A stretch of DNA of 64,000 nt from JAGWAJ01 sp026707615 (GCA_965207595.1 CBDBMW010000009.1:1-64000); one strand, 5' to 3'. Numbered from the stretch's first letter, positions 23,296 through 32,473 are shown. Notes: generated by a model from the sequence alone, not told the origin. Numbers and translations are program-made.

Positions 23296-24654
23296 GTGGT
23301 GGCGAGACTGGCACGGCTGTCCTTCCTGGCGTTCCTCGCTCTCCTGACCGCGGCCTGCGTGCAGGGAGGCGCCGGCGGGGAACCGGGCTCCTCGACGCGG
23401 GGACCGTTCCGGGCCACCGGCGGCACCAACGATCCGTCGGTCGCCGACCGGCCGTACGTCGTGCTGGTATCGTTCGACGGCTTCCGGCCCGACTACCTGG
23501 AGCGCTTCCCCACCCCGAGCTTCGACAGGCTGGCGGCGGCCGGCGTTCGCACGGTGCTGGTGCCTGCCTTCCCGTCCCTGACCTTCCCGACGCACTACAC
23601 GATTGCGACCGGACTCTATCCCGAGCACCACGGGATCGTCGCCAACCGCTTCTACGACCCCGAGCGTGACGCCGAGTTCGACTACCGCGACCGCGCGACC
23701 GTGGAGGACGGATCGTGGTGGGGCGGCGAGCCCATCTGGGTCACGGCGGAGACCCAGGGCATGGTCGCGGCGGCGTTCTTCTTCCCGGGCACCGAGGCCG
23801 AGATCGGCGGCGTGCGGCCGTCGGAGTGGCGGCGCTACGACGGCCGCACCCCCAACCGCGACCGCGTCCGCACGGTGCTCGACTGGCTCGCGCGTCCCCC
23901 GGAGACGCGGCCGCACCTGACGACGCTGTACTTCTCGCTCGTCGACAGCGCGGGGCACCGGCTCGGTCCGGACACCGCGGAGATGGGCGACAGCGTACGG
24001 AGCGCGGACGCGCTCCTCGGGGAACTGCTCGACGGTGTGCGGGCGTTGCCCCACGGCGAGAGAGTCGTCCTGATCGTCGTCTCCGACCACGGCATGGCCA
24101 CGGTAGAGCCCGAACGGCGACAGGCGCTGCCGCCGGCGGCGTTCGGCCGCGGCATCCGGGCGGTGCCCGCGGGGCCGGCCGTCAGCCTGCACGTCCGCGA
24201 CCCCGCCCGCCGCCGCGCGGTCCGCGACGCCGTCAACGAGGCCGTGCACGACGCCCGGGCCTACCTGCGCGAGGAGATGCCGCCGCACCTCCACGCGCGC
24301 GCCAGCCGGCGCCTCGGCGACGTCATCGTCGTTCCCGAGCTCGGGGTCATGGTCGACGTCCGGGGCGGCGTCGCGGGTGCGGCGGCAGCGCTGCAGCGGG
24401 CCGTGGACTACCCGGCCGGCACGCACGGCTGGGATCCGCAGGCCCCGGAGATGCACGGCATCCTGCTCGCCGCCGGCCCCGGGATCGCGCGCGGCGTGCG
24501 GGGGCCGCCGATCGACAGCGTCCACGTCTATCCGCTGATCGCCCACCTGCTGGGGCTGATGGCTCCGGACGGCCTCGACGGCCGGCTGGAGGACGCGGCC
24601 GTGCTCCTGGCGGATCCGCCCCGGACCGGATCGCCCGGGCAGGTCGCGCGCTGA
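23296..24654 (+). CDS. Alkaline-phosphatase-superfamily phosphodiesterase lipoprotein (NPP type)
   Basis: 452 residues. Lipoprotein signal FLALLTAAC with the lipid-anchored Cys near residue 20. The catalytic domain shows VLVSFDGFRPDYL (metal Asp), then VPAFPSLTFPTHYTIATGLYPEHHGI, where a Thr/Ser in the FPT segment is the nucleophile. Further metal ligands are SLVDSAGHRLG and VVSDHGMA, and GTHGWDPQAPEMHGIL lies near the end. This matches ecto-nucleotide pyrophosphatase/phosphodiesterases. Likely role is hydrolysis of nucleotide or phosphodiester compounds at the cell surface. GTG 23296 or 23299 are equally possible; both keep the lipobox. The tRNA-His gene lies just upstream. Confidence 0.9.
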   Translation: MVARLARLSFLAFLALLTAACVQGGAGGEPGSSTRGPFRATGGTNDPSVADRPYVVLVSFDGFRPDYLERFPTPSFDRLAAAGVRTVLVPAFPSLTFPTHYTIATGLYPEHHGIVANRFYDPERDAEFDYRDRATVEDGSWWGGEPIWVTAETQGMVAAAFFFPGTEAEIGGVRPSEWRRYDGRTPNRDRVRTVLDWLARPPETRPHLTTLYFSLVDSAGHRLGPDTAEMGDSVRSADALLGELLDGVRALPHGERVVLIVVSDHGMATVEPERRQALPPAAFGRGIRAVPAGPAVSLHVRDPARRRAVRDAVNEAVHDARAYLREEMPPHLHARASRRLGDVIVVPELGVMVDVRGGVAGAAAALQRAVDYPAGTHGWDPQAPEMHGILLAAGPGIARGVRGPPIDSVHVYPLIAHLLGLMAPDGLDGRLEDAAVLLADPPRTGSPGQVAR

Positions 24655-24790
24655 GGCCGCGAGCCCGGTCCGCAGAAACACGCGGTGCCGGAGATTCCGC
24701 GCCCGCGACGCCCACCCCGCGCGACCGTCCGGGGTCCCGTCACGACGCTGCGGAGCGACCTCCGCGCGGCCCGCGAGGCCGCTTCCCGTC

Positions 24791-24799
24791 TGATAGACT
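24791..24799 (+). promoter_or_regulatory. Extended -10 promoter for the NTF2-like gene
   Basis: TGATAGACT combines a TGn extension with TAGACT, giving a leader of about 105 nt before the ATG at 24912. No clear -35. Confidence 0.45.
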
Positions 24800-24911
24800 G
24801 CCCGCGGACCGTCGGCGGCGGATGGTCGCCGGCCGGGCGACGAAGCACCCTGCACCACGTCCCGGCACACCCGGGCAACCCAACACGCAAGCACGAGCGA
24901 GGAGACGCACC

Positions 24912-25406
24912 ATGCGCATGAGCAGACTGATTCCCGTAGCGATGATCGCGGCACTGGTCACGGCGGCCCCCGCCGCCGCCGCGGACGACGACGTGGCGGC
25001 CGTTCAGGCGGCCTTCGAGAGCGCGGTGGCCGCCCTCAACACGGGCAACATGGACGGATTCCTCGACACGGTGCACGACGAGGCGCTGTCGTTCTACTCC
25101 TGCGGTCCCACGTCGGGCAAGCAGGGCCGCGAGGCATGCGCCCTCGACTGGCAGCTCTTCTTCAACACCACCACCGACGCGCGCTTCGAGACGAAGAACG
25201 AGGAGTACCGCGTCATCGGCGACACCGGGATCGCCTACGGCGAGTACTCGCTGTCGGTGAACTACGACGGCCAGGGCCGGCAGACCGTGCACGAGGGGCG
25301 CTACACGATGACCTACACCCGGGTCGGCGGCGAGTGGCGCATCGCGATGCAGCACAACACGCCGGCCGCCGAGGCTCCGCAGCCGGTCCGCAACCTGCGG
25401 CGCTAG
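24912..25406 (+). CDS. Secreted SnoaL/DUF4440-like (NTF2-fold) protein
   Basis: 164 residues with a signal peptide ending AAPAAAADD. The mature part has the NTF2-like pattern: VAAVQAAFESAVAALNTGNMDGFLDTVHDEALSFYSC helix pair, then RVIGDTGIAYGEYSLSV, HEGRYTMTYTRVGGEWRIAMQHNTP strands. Such domains bind small ligands or act as ketosteroid-isomerase-like enzymes; no activity can be assigned. ATG 24912 follows CGAGGAGACG. Its TAG stop (25404-25406) is part of the CTAG edge of a repeat. Confidence 0.82.
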   Translation: MRMSRLIPVAMIAALVTAAPAAAADDDVAAVQAAFESAVAALNTGNMDGFLDTVHDEALSFYSCGPTSGKQGREACALDWQLFFNTTTDARFETKNEEYRVIGDTGIAYGEYSLSVNYDGQGRQTVHEGRYTMTYTRVGGEWRIAMQHNTPAAEAPQPVRNLRR

Positions 25407-25511
25407 CGCCGCCAACCCGTCGCAGGCTCCGGGTCGGCCCCAGCCCCCACCGTCCCAGGAGCTCGCGCCGCGGAACTCCACTGCGTTGCTTTCTGCGGCG
25501 CAAGCTCCTAG
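25403..25511 (-). repeat. Type-B CTAG-bounded repeat (inverted copy of 62.5 kb)
   Basis: Read on the minus strand from CTAG 25511-25508, it starts TAGGAGCTTGCGCCGCAGAA and has an inverted-repeat head. The tail contains GACGGTGGGGGCTGGGGCC and ends at CTAG 25403-25406. It is nearly identical to 62502-62611. The gene at 24912 ends in its CTAG. Confidence 0.85.
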
Positions 25512-25553
25512 CGCGCCCACTGCGCAGATTCCTGCCGTGCGCGGAGGCCCGCC

Positions 25554-26441
25554 CTACCCGGGCAGGCCTCCGTACCACGTCCGCAGCGCGTCGCCGATCG
25601 CGTGCGGCTGGTCCTCCTGCACGAAGTGCAGCCCGGGACCGATGTCCACCGCGGTGAGGTTGGGCAGGCGCTCCCGGCACCACGCCACCAGGTCCTTGCG
25701 CAGGATGGCGCCCGGCCGCGCGTGCAGCAGCAGCTTCGGGACGTTCGTTTCGGCGAGCCACGCCGCGTAGTCCCCGACGAGCGCCGCCACGTCCGCCGGC
25801 TCGCCGTCGATCGGGATCTCGTTGGGCCAGCGCCAGACCGGCTTGCGGCTCTCCGGGTCGCGGAACGGCTCGCGGTAGCGCTCCATCTCGTCGTCGCCCA
25901 GGGTCCGCAGGATCGCCCCCGGCAGCACCTGCTCGACGAACGCGTTCCGGTTGACGACCAGGTCCCAGCCGACCTCCGGCGTGCGGAACCGCTCGAACAG
26001 CGGGCGCACGGTGCGCGGCCATTCATCCCAGGTCACGGGGCGCACGATCGCCTCCACGAACGCGAGTCCCCGGACGTTGGCCGCATGGCGCCGCGCGTAG
26101 TGGAACCCGAGCGCCGAGCCCCAGTCGTGGAGCACGAGCGTGAGCCGCCGGAGGCCCAGCGCCTCGATGAAGCCGTCGACGTAGCGCGCGTGGTCCACGA
26201 AGCGATAGTCCAGGTCGGGCTTGTCCGAGCGGCCCATACCGATGAGGTCCATCGCCACGCAGCGCGCCTGACCGGCGACGTGCGGCATGACGTTGCGCCA
26301 GAGGTAGCACGACGTCGGGTTGCCGTGCAGGAAGAGGACGGGATCGCCCTCGCCCGCTTCGACGTAGTGGATGCGCGAGCCGGCCACGGTCACGAACCGC
26401 GACTCGTAGGGCATCGCGGAGGAGATCACGGGTTCGGTCAT
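25554..26441 (-). CDS. dhaA: Haloalkane dehalogenase (DhaA type)
   Basis: 295 residues, alpha/beta hydrolase that hydrolyses carbon-halogen bonds (EC 3.8.1.5). The catalytic residues fall at the same numbers as in Rhodococcus DhaA: nucleophile Asp106 in LHDWGSA, Glu130, His272 in PGLHFVQED, and halide-binding Asn41 (HGNPTS) and Trp107. Other family blocks include MDLIGMGRSDKPDLDY, TWDEWP, RNAFVEQVLP, YREPF and RWPNEIPI. TACCAT ends 6 nt before the ATG, hinting at a leaderless transcript. It is divergent from the PEP-mutase-like gene. Substrate range cannot be told from sequence. Confidence 0.93.
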   Translation of the reverse strand: MTEPVISSAMPYESRFVTVAGSRIHYVEAGEGDPVLFLHGNPTSCYLWRNVMPHVAGQARCVAMDLIGMGRSDKPDLDYRFVDHARYVDGFIEALGLRRLTLVLHDWGSALGFHYARRHAANVRGLAFVEAIVRPVTWDEWPRTVRPLFERFRTPEVGWDLVVNRNAFVEQVLPGAILRTLGDDEMERYREPFRDPESRKPVWRWPNEIPIDGEPADVAALVGDYAAWLAETNVPKLLLHARPGAILRKDLVAWCRERLPNLTAVDIGPGLHFVQEDQPHAIGDALRTWYGGLPG

Positions 26442-26500
26442 GCGGGGATGGTAGCGCGGCGCAGACTCGCGGGCGTCCCGCGTGGTCTAATGGGGCCGAC

Positions 26501-27364
26501 ATGGCGGATCGCGTGCAGTCGGTGCTCGATCGCGCGGGAAGTCTGGTCTTCCCCGGCGTCTACGACGCGCTGTCGGCGAAGCTGGCGGAGCGGGTCGGCT
26601 TCGAGCTGGCGTTCGTCTCCGGCTACGCCGTGTCGGCGACCAGCCTCGGCGAGCCCGACGTCGGCCTGTTGACGCAGACCGAGGTGATCGAGCGGGCGCG
26701 CTCCATCTGCCGCAGCGTCTCGATCCCCATCATCGTCGACGCCGACACCGGCTACGGCAACCCCCTGAACGTGGTCCGCACGGTGCGCGAGCTGATCGCG
26801 GCCGGCGCCGCCGGCTGCTTCCTCGAGGACCAGCGCTGGCCCAAGCGGTGCGGGCACATGCGCGACAAGACGGTCGTGGCGCGCGACGAGTACCTGGCGA
26901 AGATCCGGGCCGCGGTGGATGCGAAGGGGGACGACGACTTCTTCCTCGTCGCCCGGACCGACGCCATCGCCGACGGCGGGCTCGACGAGGCGCTGGCGCG
27001 CGCGGAGGCGGCGCGGGCGGCGGGCGCCGACGCCACCTTCGTCGAGGCGCCGCGCTCGCTCGACGAGCTGGCCGAGATCGGGCGGCGCGCCCCCAAGCCG
27101 ACCGTGGCCAACATGATCGAGCAGGGCCGGACGCCCCTCCGACCGCGGGAGGACCTTGCCGCCCTGGGCTTCCAGCTCGTCCTCTATCCGCTGACCGGCC
27201 TGTATGCCGCGGCCCGCGCGCTGGAGGGCGTGTACGGCGCGCTGCTCGCGGACGGGACGTCGGCCGGGGTCACGGACCGCCTGATCGCATTCGAGAGGTT
27301 CAATCGGATCGTCGGGGTCGACGAGCGGCTCGCCCTCGCCGATGCCTACGACCGGGAGCTATAA
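26501..27364 (+). CDS. Isocitrate lyase / PEP mutase family enzyme
   Basis: 287 residues, a single TIM-barrel of the ICL/PEPM superfamily. Visible motifs are FPGVYDALSAKLAERVGFELAF, metal-binding VDADTGYGNPLNV, GAAGCFLEDQRWPKRCGHM (the K/R-R-CGH loop with the catalytic Cys), LVARTDAI, and FVEAPRSLDEL. Members with this loop cleave C-C bonds of 2-alkylmalates or 2-methylisocitrate, or decarboxylate oxaloacetate. The exact substrate is undetermined. TCTAAT lies 9 nt before the ATG. It ends 37 nt before coxS and may feed the same transcript. Confidence 0.85.
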   Translation: MADRVQSVLDRAGSLVFPGVYDALSAKLAERVGFELAFVSGYAVSATSLGEPDVGLLTQTEVIERARSICRSVSIPIIVDADTGYGNPLNVVRTVRELIAAGAAGCFLEDQRWPKRCGHMRDKTVVARDEYLAKIRAAVDAKGDDDFFLVARTDAIADGGLDEALARAEAARAAGADATFVEAPRSLDELAEIGRRAPKPTVANMIEQGRTPLRPREDLAALGFQLVLYPLTGLYAAARALEGVYGALLADGTSAGVTDRLIAFERFNRIVGVDERLALADAYDREL

Positions 27365-27401
27365 TGCCGCGCTTCTTGCTCGCTCTCACCGGAGGTGACG
27401 C

Positions 27402-27881
<480 letters not shown>

Positions 27882-27894
27882 CGGGAGTGCAGCC

Positions 27895-30276
27895 ATGAGC
27901 ACCAGAATCTTCGGCTCCGGAATCCGCCGCCGCGAGGACCCGCGTCTCATCACCGGGAGTGCGACCTACACGCACGACATCACGCTGCCCGGGATGGCGT
28001 ACGCGGCAATGCTCCGCAGCAGCCACGCCCACGCCCGGATCACGCGCATCGACACGGAGAAGGCCAAGGCCGCCCCCGGCGTGCTCGCCGTCTACACCGG
28101 CGGCGACATCGAGGGCGCCCTGCAGCCGATGCCCTGCGCCTGGCTGCTGCCCGATTCGAATCTCCGGATCGCACCCTACCCGTGCATCGCCAAGGACGTC
28201 GTCCGCTACACCGGCGACATCGTGGCGGTGGTCGTGGCCGAGCGGATGCCCGAGGCGCACGACGCGGTCGAGCTCATCGAGGTCGACTACGAGCCGCTTC
28301 CCGTCGTCACCGACCCCGAGAAGGCGGCCGCGGCCGACGCGCCGCAGCTTCACGGCAAGGACATCAACGGCGAGGACATCCCCGGCAACCAGGCGTTCCA
28401 CTGGACCGTGGCGGGCGGCGGCGACGTCGATGCCGCCTTCGCCGAGGCCGAGGCGAACGGCGTCGTCATCAAGGAGCGCATCCTCCAGCAGCGGCTGATT
28501 CCGAACGCGATGGAGCCGCGCGGGGCGGTGGCCCAGTACAACCGCGCCACCGGCGAGCTGACGCTCTGGAACACGACCCAGAACCCGCACATCGTCCGCT
28601 TCCTCTGCTCGGTCGTCACCGGGGTCCCCGAGGACAAGCTGCGGGTCATCGCACCGGAGGTCGGGGGCGGCTTCGGCAGCAAGATCGCCGCGTATCCCGC
28701 CGACTTCCTGACGGTGTTCTGCTCGAAGTCGCTCGGCCGCCCGGTCAAGTGGATCGAGACCCGGAGCGAGAACTACCAGGCGACCACGCACGGCCGCGAC
28801 CACGTCCAGGACGTCGAGCTGGCGGCAACCAAGGAAGGCAAGATCACGGGATTGCGCTGCACCGTCCACGCGGGGATGGGCGCATATCTCTCGACCGCCG
28901 CCCCCGGCATCCCGACCATCCTCCACGGCCTGATGCTGTCGGGCTGCTACACGATCCCGGCCCTCAAGGAGGACGTCTTCGGCGTCTACACCAACGGCGT
29001 CCCGGTGGAGGCCTACCGCGGGGCCGGCCGGCCGGAGGCGACGTTCATGCTCGAGCGCGTGATCGACATGCTCGCGAACGAGCTCGACCTGGACCCGGCC
29101 GACGTCCGCCGCCGGAACTTCATCCCCAAGTTCGACGACGGCCACGAGGTGGTCACGACGCTGAACTACGACAGCGGCGACTACCCCGGCGCGCTCGCCA
29201 AGCTGCTCGATCACACCGGCTACGCGGCGCTGCGCGAGAAGCAGAAGGCGGGCCCCGCCAACGGCAGGTACCTCGGCCTGGGGCTCTCGTCCTACGTCGA
29301 GATCTGCGGGCTCGGGCCGTCGCAGGTGGCGGGGGCCATCGGGTTCCAGGGCGGGCTGTGGGAGAGCGCCATCGTCCGCTTCCACCCCACCGGCAAGGTG
29401 CACGTCTTCATCGGCGCGTCGCCGCACGGGCAGGGCGAGGAGACGACCTTCGCCCAGATCGTGGCCAGCGAGATCGGCGTCGACGCCGACGACGTGAAGA
29501 TCTTCCACGGCGACACCGACTCCACCCCGATGGGCTGGGGCACCTACGGCAGCCGGACCACCGCCGTGGGCGGGGCGGCGCTGGCGGTGGCCGTTCGCAA
29601 GATCCGCGACAAGGCGAAGGTGCTCGCCGCGCACCTGCTCGAGGCGTCGGTCGACGACATGGACTACGAGGACGGCAAGTTCTTCGTCAAGGGGTCGCCC
29701 GACAAGGCGAAGACCATCCAGGACATCGCCCTGATGGCGAACGTCGCCTGGGACATGCCGGAGGGGATGGAGGCCGGGCTGGAGGCGTCGACCTTCTACG
29801 ATCCGCCGAACTTCGTCTTCCCCTACGGCGCCCACCTCGCCGTGGTCGAGGTCGACGCTAGCACGGGGCACGTCGACCTGACCGGCTACACGGCCCTCGA
29901 CGACTGCGGGCCGCAGATCAACCCCGTCATCGTCGAGGGCCAGGTGCACGGCGGCATCGTGCAGGGCGTCGGGCAGGCGCTCTGGGAGGGCGCCGCCTAC
30001 GACGAGAACGGACAGCTCGTCACCGGATCGATGCTCGACTACGCCCTGCCGCGGGCCGATCTGCTGCCGGACCTCGACGTCATCTCCACCGTCACGCGGT
30101 CGCCGCACCACCCGCTGGGGGTGAAGGGGATCGGCGAGGCGGGCACCATCGCGTCCACCGCCGCCGTCTACAACGCGGTGATGGACGCCCTGCGACCGCT
30201 CGGCGTGAAGCGGGTCGACATGCCGCTGACGCCCGAACGGGTGTGGCGCGCGATCCAGGAAGCGAAGGGGAGCTGA
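27895..30276 (+). CDS. coxL: Molybdenum hydroxylase large subunit (form II CoxL-like)
   Basis: 793 residues, molybdopterin-cytosine-dinucleotide subunit. It begins GSGIRRREDPRLITG, with EVGGGFGSKIAAYPADF, NGVPVEAYRGAGRPEATFMLERV, GASPHGQGEETTFAQIVASE, the TYGSRTTAVGGAA block and the C-terminal KGIGEAGTIASTAAVYNAV holding the conserved Glu. The active-site loop is AYRGAGR (373-379), not AYxCSFR, so this is form II and probably not a true CO dehydrogenase; it may oxidise an aldehyde, purine or other heterocycle. ATG 27895 follows GGGAGTGCAGCC, 13 nt after coxS. Confidence 0.93.
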   Translation: MSTRIFGSGIRRREDPRLITGSATYTHDITLPGMAYAAMLRSSHAHARITRIDTEKAKAAPGVLAVYTGGDIEGALQPMPCAWLLPDSNLRIAPYPCIAKDVVRYTGDIVAVVVAERMPEAHDAVELIEVDYEPLPVVTDPEKAAAADAPQLHGKDINGEDIPGNQAFHWTVAGGGDVDAAFAEAEANGVVIKERILQQRLIPNAMEPRGAVAQYNRATGELTLWNTTQNPHIVRFLCSVVTGVPEDKLRVIAPEVGGGFGSKIAAYPADFLTVFCSKSLGRPVKWIETRSENYQATTHGRDHVQDVELAATKEGKITGLRCTVHAGMGAYLSTAAPGIPTILHGLMLSGCYTIPALKEDVFGVYTNGVPVEAYRGAGRPEATFMLERVIDMLANELDLDPADVRRRNFIPKFDDGHEVVTTLNYDSGDYPGALAKLLDHTGYAALREKQKAGPANGRYLGLGLSSYVEICGLGPSQVAGAIGFQGGLWESAIVRFHPTGKVHVFIGASPHGQGEETTFAQIVASEIGVDADDVKIFHGDTDSTPMGWGTYGSRTTAVGGAALAVAVRKIRDKAKVLAAHLLEASVDDMDYEDGKFFVKGSPDKAKTIQDIALMANVAWDMPEGMEAGLEASTFYDPPNFVFPYGAHLAVVEVDASTGHVDLTGYTALDDCGPQINPVIVEGQVHGGIVQGVGQALWEGAAYDENGQLVTGSMLDYALPRADLLPDLDVISTVTRSPHHPLGVKGIGEAGTIASTAAVYNAVMDALRPLGVKRVDMPLTPERVWRAIQEAKGS

Positions 30277-30279
30277 GCC

Positions 30280-31200
30280 ATGTTTTCTGCCGACTTCGAC
30301 TACTACCGTGCGGGCTCGGTGGCCGAGGCGGGTCAGCTGCTCGCCGCGCACCCCGGCGCGAAGCTCCTCGCCGGAGGACACAGCCTCATCCCGCTGCTGA
30401 AGCTGCGACTCGCCGCGCCGGGGGCGGTCATCGACATCGGGCGCATCGCGGAGCTGCGCGGCATCTCGGCCTCCGGCGATTCGCTGCGCATCGGGGCGCT
30501 CACGACCCACGCCGAGATCGCGGCGTCGGCGGAGGTCCGGCAGCACGCGGCCGCCCTCGCCGAGGCGGCCGGGCAGATCGGCGACCCCGCGGTCCGCAAC
30601 CGGGGCACCATCGGGGGCAACGTCGCCCACGCCGATCCGGCCTCGGACCTGCCCACCGTGCTCGCGGCGCTCGGGGCGACGCTCCAGGTCACAGGACCGG
30701 AGGGCGAACGCTCGGTCGCGGTCGGCGACTTCTTCCAGGGCGTGATGATGACGTCGCTGGGCGAGCGCGATCTGCTGACGGCGATCCAGGTCCCCATCGG
30801 CGGCGACCGGGGCACGGCCTACGTCAAGTACTCGCACCCGGCGTCCCGCTACGCCGTCATCGGCGTGGCGGCGTCGATCACCCTCGCCGGCCGGGGCTGG
30901 CTCTCCGCGCTGACCGGGCAGGGCAAGGGCGACCCGACGTGCGGCGAGGCGGCCGTCGCCATCGGCGGCCTCGTCCCCGCGCCGGCGCGGTGCGGCGCGG
31001 TGGAGGCGGCGCTCGCGGGGCAGCCGCTCAAGGCCGAGACGTTCGCGGCGGCCGCGGAAGCGGTGGGCGGAGACCTCGGCGGCGATCTGCTGGGCGACGT
31101 CTTCGCCTCGGCCGAGTACCGCAAGGCGGTCGCCCCCGTCTACGTGCGGCGGGCCCTCGCGGCCGCGGCCGAACGGGCCACGGCGGGCCAAGCGGGATGA
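30280..31200 (+). CDS. coxM: Molybdenum hydroxylase FAD subunit (CoxM-like)
   Basis: 306 residues. FAD-binding PCMH-type domain with KLLAGGHSLIPLLKLRLAAP (the AGGHS loop) and VRNRGTIGGNVAHADPASDLPTVLAALGA (TIGGN loop), followed by the CO-dehydrogenase flavoprotein C-terminal domain. It hands electrons to an acceptor, usually quinone. ATG 30280 follows GGGGAGCTGAGCC, 3 nt after coxL. Last gene before a strong hairpin. Confidence 0.93.
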   Translation: MFSADFDYYRAGSVAEAGQLLAAHPGAKLLAGGHSLIPLLKLRLAAPGAVIDIGRIAELRGISASGDSLRIGALTTHAEIAASAEVRQHAAALAEAAGQIGDPAVRNRGTIGGNVAHADPASDLPTVLAALGATLQVTGPEGERSVAVGDFFQGVMMTSLGERDLLTAIQVPIGGDRGTAYVKYSHPASRYAVIGVAASITLAGRGWLSALTGQGKGDPTCGEAAVAIGGLVPAPARCGAVEAALAGQPLKAETFAAAAEAVGGDLGGDLLGDVFASAEYRKAVAPVYVRRALAAAAERATAGQAG

Positions 31201-31247
31201 CGGTCGTGCACACCCGCGTTTCTAGCGTCACCACCAAGATCGTTGTC

Positions 31248-31276
31248 GGGACGACGCCGTGAGCCGGCGTCGTCCC
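31248..31276 (+). terminator. Hairpin closing the cox operon
   Basis: GGGACGACGCC and GGCGTCGTCCC form a perfect 11-bp stem with a 7-nt loop, 48 nt after coxM. A short TT follows but no real U-run. Confidence 0.65.
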
Positions 31277-31453
31277 TTGCGGGCTTCATCGCGTGACCAC
31301 CCGTCGCTGCAGCTCAAGCGTAGCGTCGTCGTGGACCGCCGAGCTGGGTGACCGCGGCGACGGCGTCCGCGAACCGGGCGCTTCCGTCCGCCGTGCGCCG
31401 CGTAGCACCTTCGCACGGACCGGACCCCAGACCCCCAGGCAATCCGGGTCGAG

Positions 31454-31627
31454 TCAGCGCGGCAACTGCGCCCGGTACCGCAAATCGACCTTGCCCGCCA
31501 ATTCCGCGAGGCGGCGCAGCCTCTGCAGCCGCGGGTACTCAGTCGACGCCAGTCGGACTGCGGTCGCCTTGCGCTCCTCGTTGGTCTCGCGCTGAACCGC
31601 GCGGACGATATCCGCATTCGGTTTCAT
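31454..31627 (-). CDS. Small charged protein next to the VapBC module
   Basis: 57 residues: MKPNADIVRAVQRETNEERK, then ATAVRLASTEYPRLQRLRR and LAELAGKVDLRYRAQLPR. It looks mostly helical and basic, similar in character to antitoxins or small nucleic-acid-binding proteins, but no family is recognised. AAGGA lies about 12 nt before the ATG, a weak ribosome site. It sits on the same strand as vapC, so it could be a third member of the toxin module. Confidence 0.4.
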   Translation of the reverse strand: MKPNADIVRAVQRETNEERKATAVRLASTEYPRLQRLRRLAELAGKVDLRYRAQLPR

Positions 31628-31765
31628 CTTTCGCTGCCATCCTTCTCGATGCGGTCGGCACCCCGAGGTGCCGTCGCCGCCAATGGCGGGGCAACCGTAC
31701 TGCTCGCATCGTGCAGGTCGCGAGCCGGCAGACTGGAAGAGCCGGGCTCGGACGCAGCGTGTGCG

Positions 31766-32173
31766 TCACAGCGAACCCCTCGGCGCGACCCACTCCATCT
31801 CCTGGCGGGTGACCGCCGCGATCGAGTCGAAGTCCGCGTCGTAGTGCAGTACGGTCATGCGGCCCGCCTCCGCCGCCGCCGCGATAATTAGGTCCGGTAT
31901 CGGCAGGCGGTGCCGCCCCCGCGCTGCGAGCAGGCCCTGCACTTCGATGGCCCGTTCGAAGATTGCGTTCGTCAGTTCGACGTTGCGATAGGCCAGCCTG
32001 CGGCGGGCCCGGGTACGTGCGTGCTCGTCGCCATTGCGTGTCGAGTACAGGACCTCGAGCTCGACAATCGCGCACGTGGCCGCCTCACCCGCCGCAATGA
32101 CCGGCGCGAGCCGTGCCTGCACGCCCGGGTGCTCCATGCGGGCCAGAGCGCTCTTGTCAATCAGGTAGGGCAT
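31766..32173 (-). CDS. vapC: PIN-domain ribonuclease toxin (VapC)
   Basis: 135 residues. PIN-domain acidic residues are present: Asp6 (YLIDKSAL), Glu in CAIVELEVLYSTR, Asp in LPIPDLIIAAAAE and Asp in HYDADFDSIA. VapC toxins cleave tRNA or rRNA and are neutralised by VapB, which also represses the operon. It lies 21 nt downstream of vapB on the same strand. The pair sits between the coxSLM operon and the CoxD-like gene. Confidence 0.92.
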   Translation of the reverse strand: MPYLIDKSALARMEHPGVQARLAPVIAAGEAATCAIVELEVLYSTRNGDEHARTRARRRLAYRNVELTNAIFERAIEVQGLLAARGRHRLPIPDLIIAAAAEAGRMTVLHYDADFDSIAAVTRQEMEWVAPRGSL

Positions 32174-32194
32174 GCCCCGGGACGGCGGCCGTGA

Positions 32195-32404
32195 TCAGGA
32201 TCGCCAAGCCTTCGCCATCACCTTCTCGTCCGCGAGGTCAAGCCCCTCCATCGCGGCGAGGGCTCTGACCTCCCGGCGTCGGGCTTCGCCTCGCATGACT
32301 TCGCGCAACGCGCCGTCTATCGTCTCCTTCATGGATGACGTTCCGAGCACCTCCCGCACCTGATCGAGCAGGTGCTCGTCGACGTCGACACTAGTCTTGC
32401 GCAC
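32195..32404 (-). CDS. vapB: VapB-type antitoxin
   Basis: 69 residues. MRKTSVDVDEHLLDQVREVLGTSSMKETIDGALREVM is a ribbon-helix-helix-like DNA-binding part typical of VapB for the 'TSSMKETI' type. The tail ALAAMEGLDLADEKVMAKAWR would wrap the toxin. GTG 32404 has AAGGAG 7 nt upstream. Extended -10 TGATATAAT on the minus strand (32439-32431) supplies the promoter. Confidence 0.9.
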   Translation of the reverse strand: MRKTSVDVDEHLLDQVREVLGTSSMKETIDGALREVMRGEARRREVRALAAMEGLDLADEKVMAKAWRS

Positions 32405-32430
32405 GGAACTACTCCTTCGAACCGCAGCCG

Positions 32431-32463
32431 ATTATATCATCGACTGCTCCGTCTTGATATGAT
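32431..32463. promoter_or_regulatory. Overlapping divergent extended -10 promoters (vapBC / coxD)
   Basis: Minus strand: TGATATAAT (32439-32431) for vapBC, giving a leader of about 20 nt. Plus strand: TGATATGAT (32455-32463) for the MoxR gene, starting near 32470, 4 nt before its ATG. The two share one short region, so VapB binding could also influence the CoxD-like gene. Confidence 0.6.
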
Positions 32464-32473
32464 CACGACGACC

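Noticed and set aside
27895..30276. Naming the large subunit a true carbon-monoxide dehydrogenase
   Set aside because: The active-site loop is AYRGAGR (form II) and gene order is S-L-M; the CO-oxidising form I has AYxCSFR.
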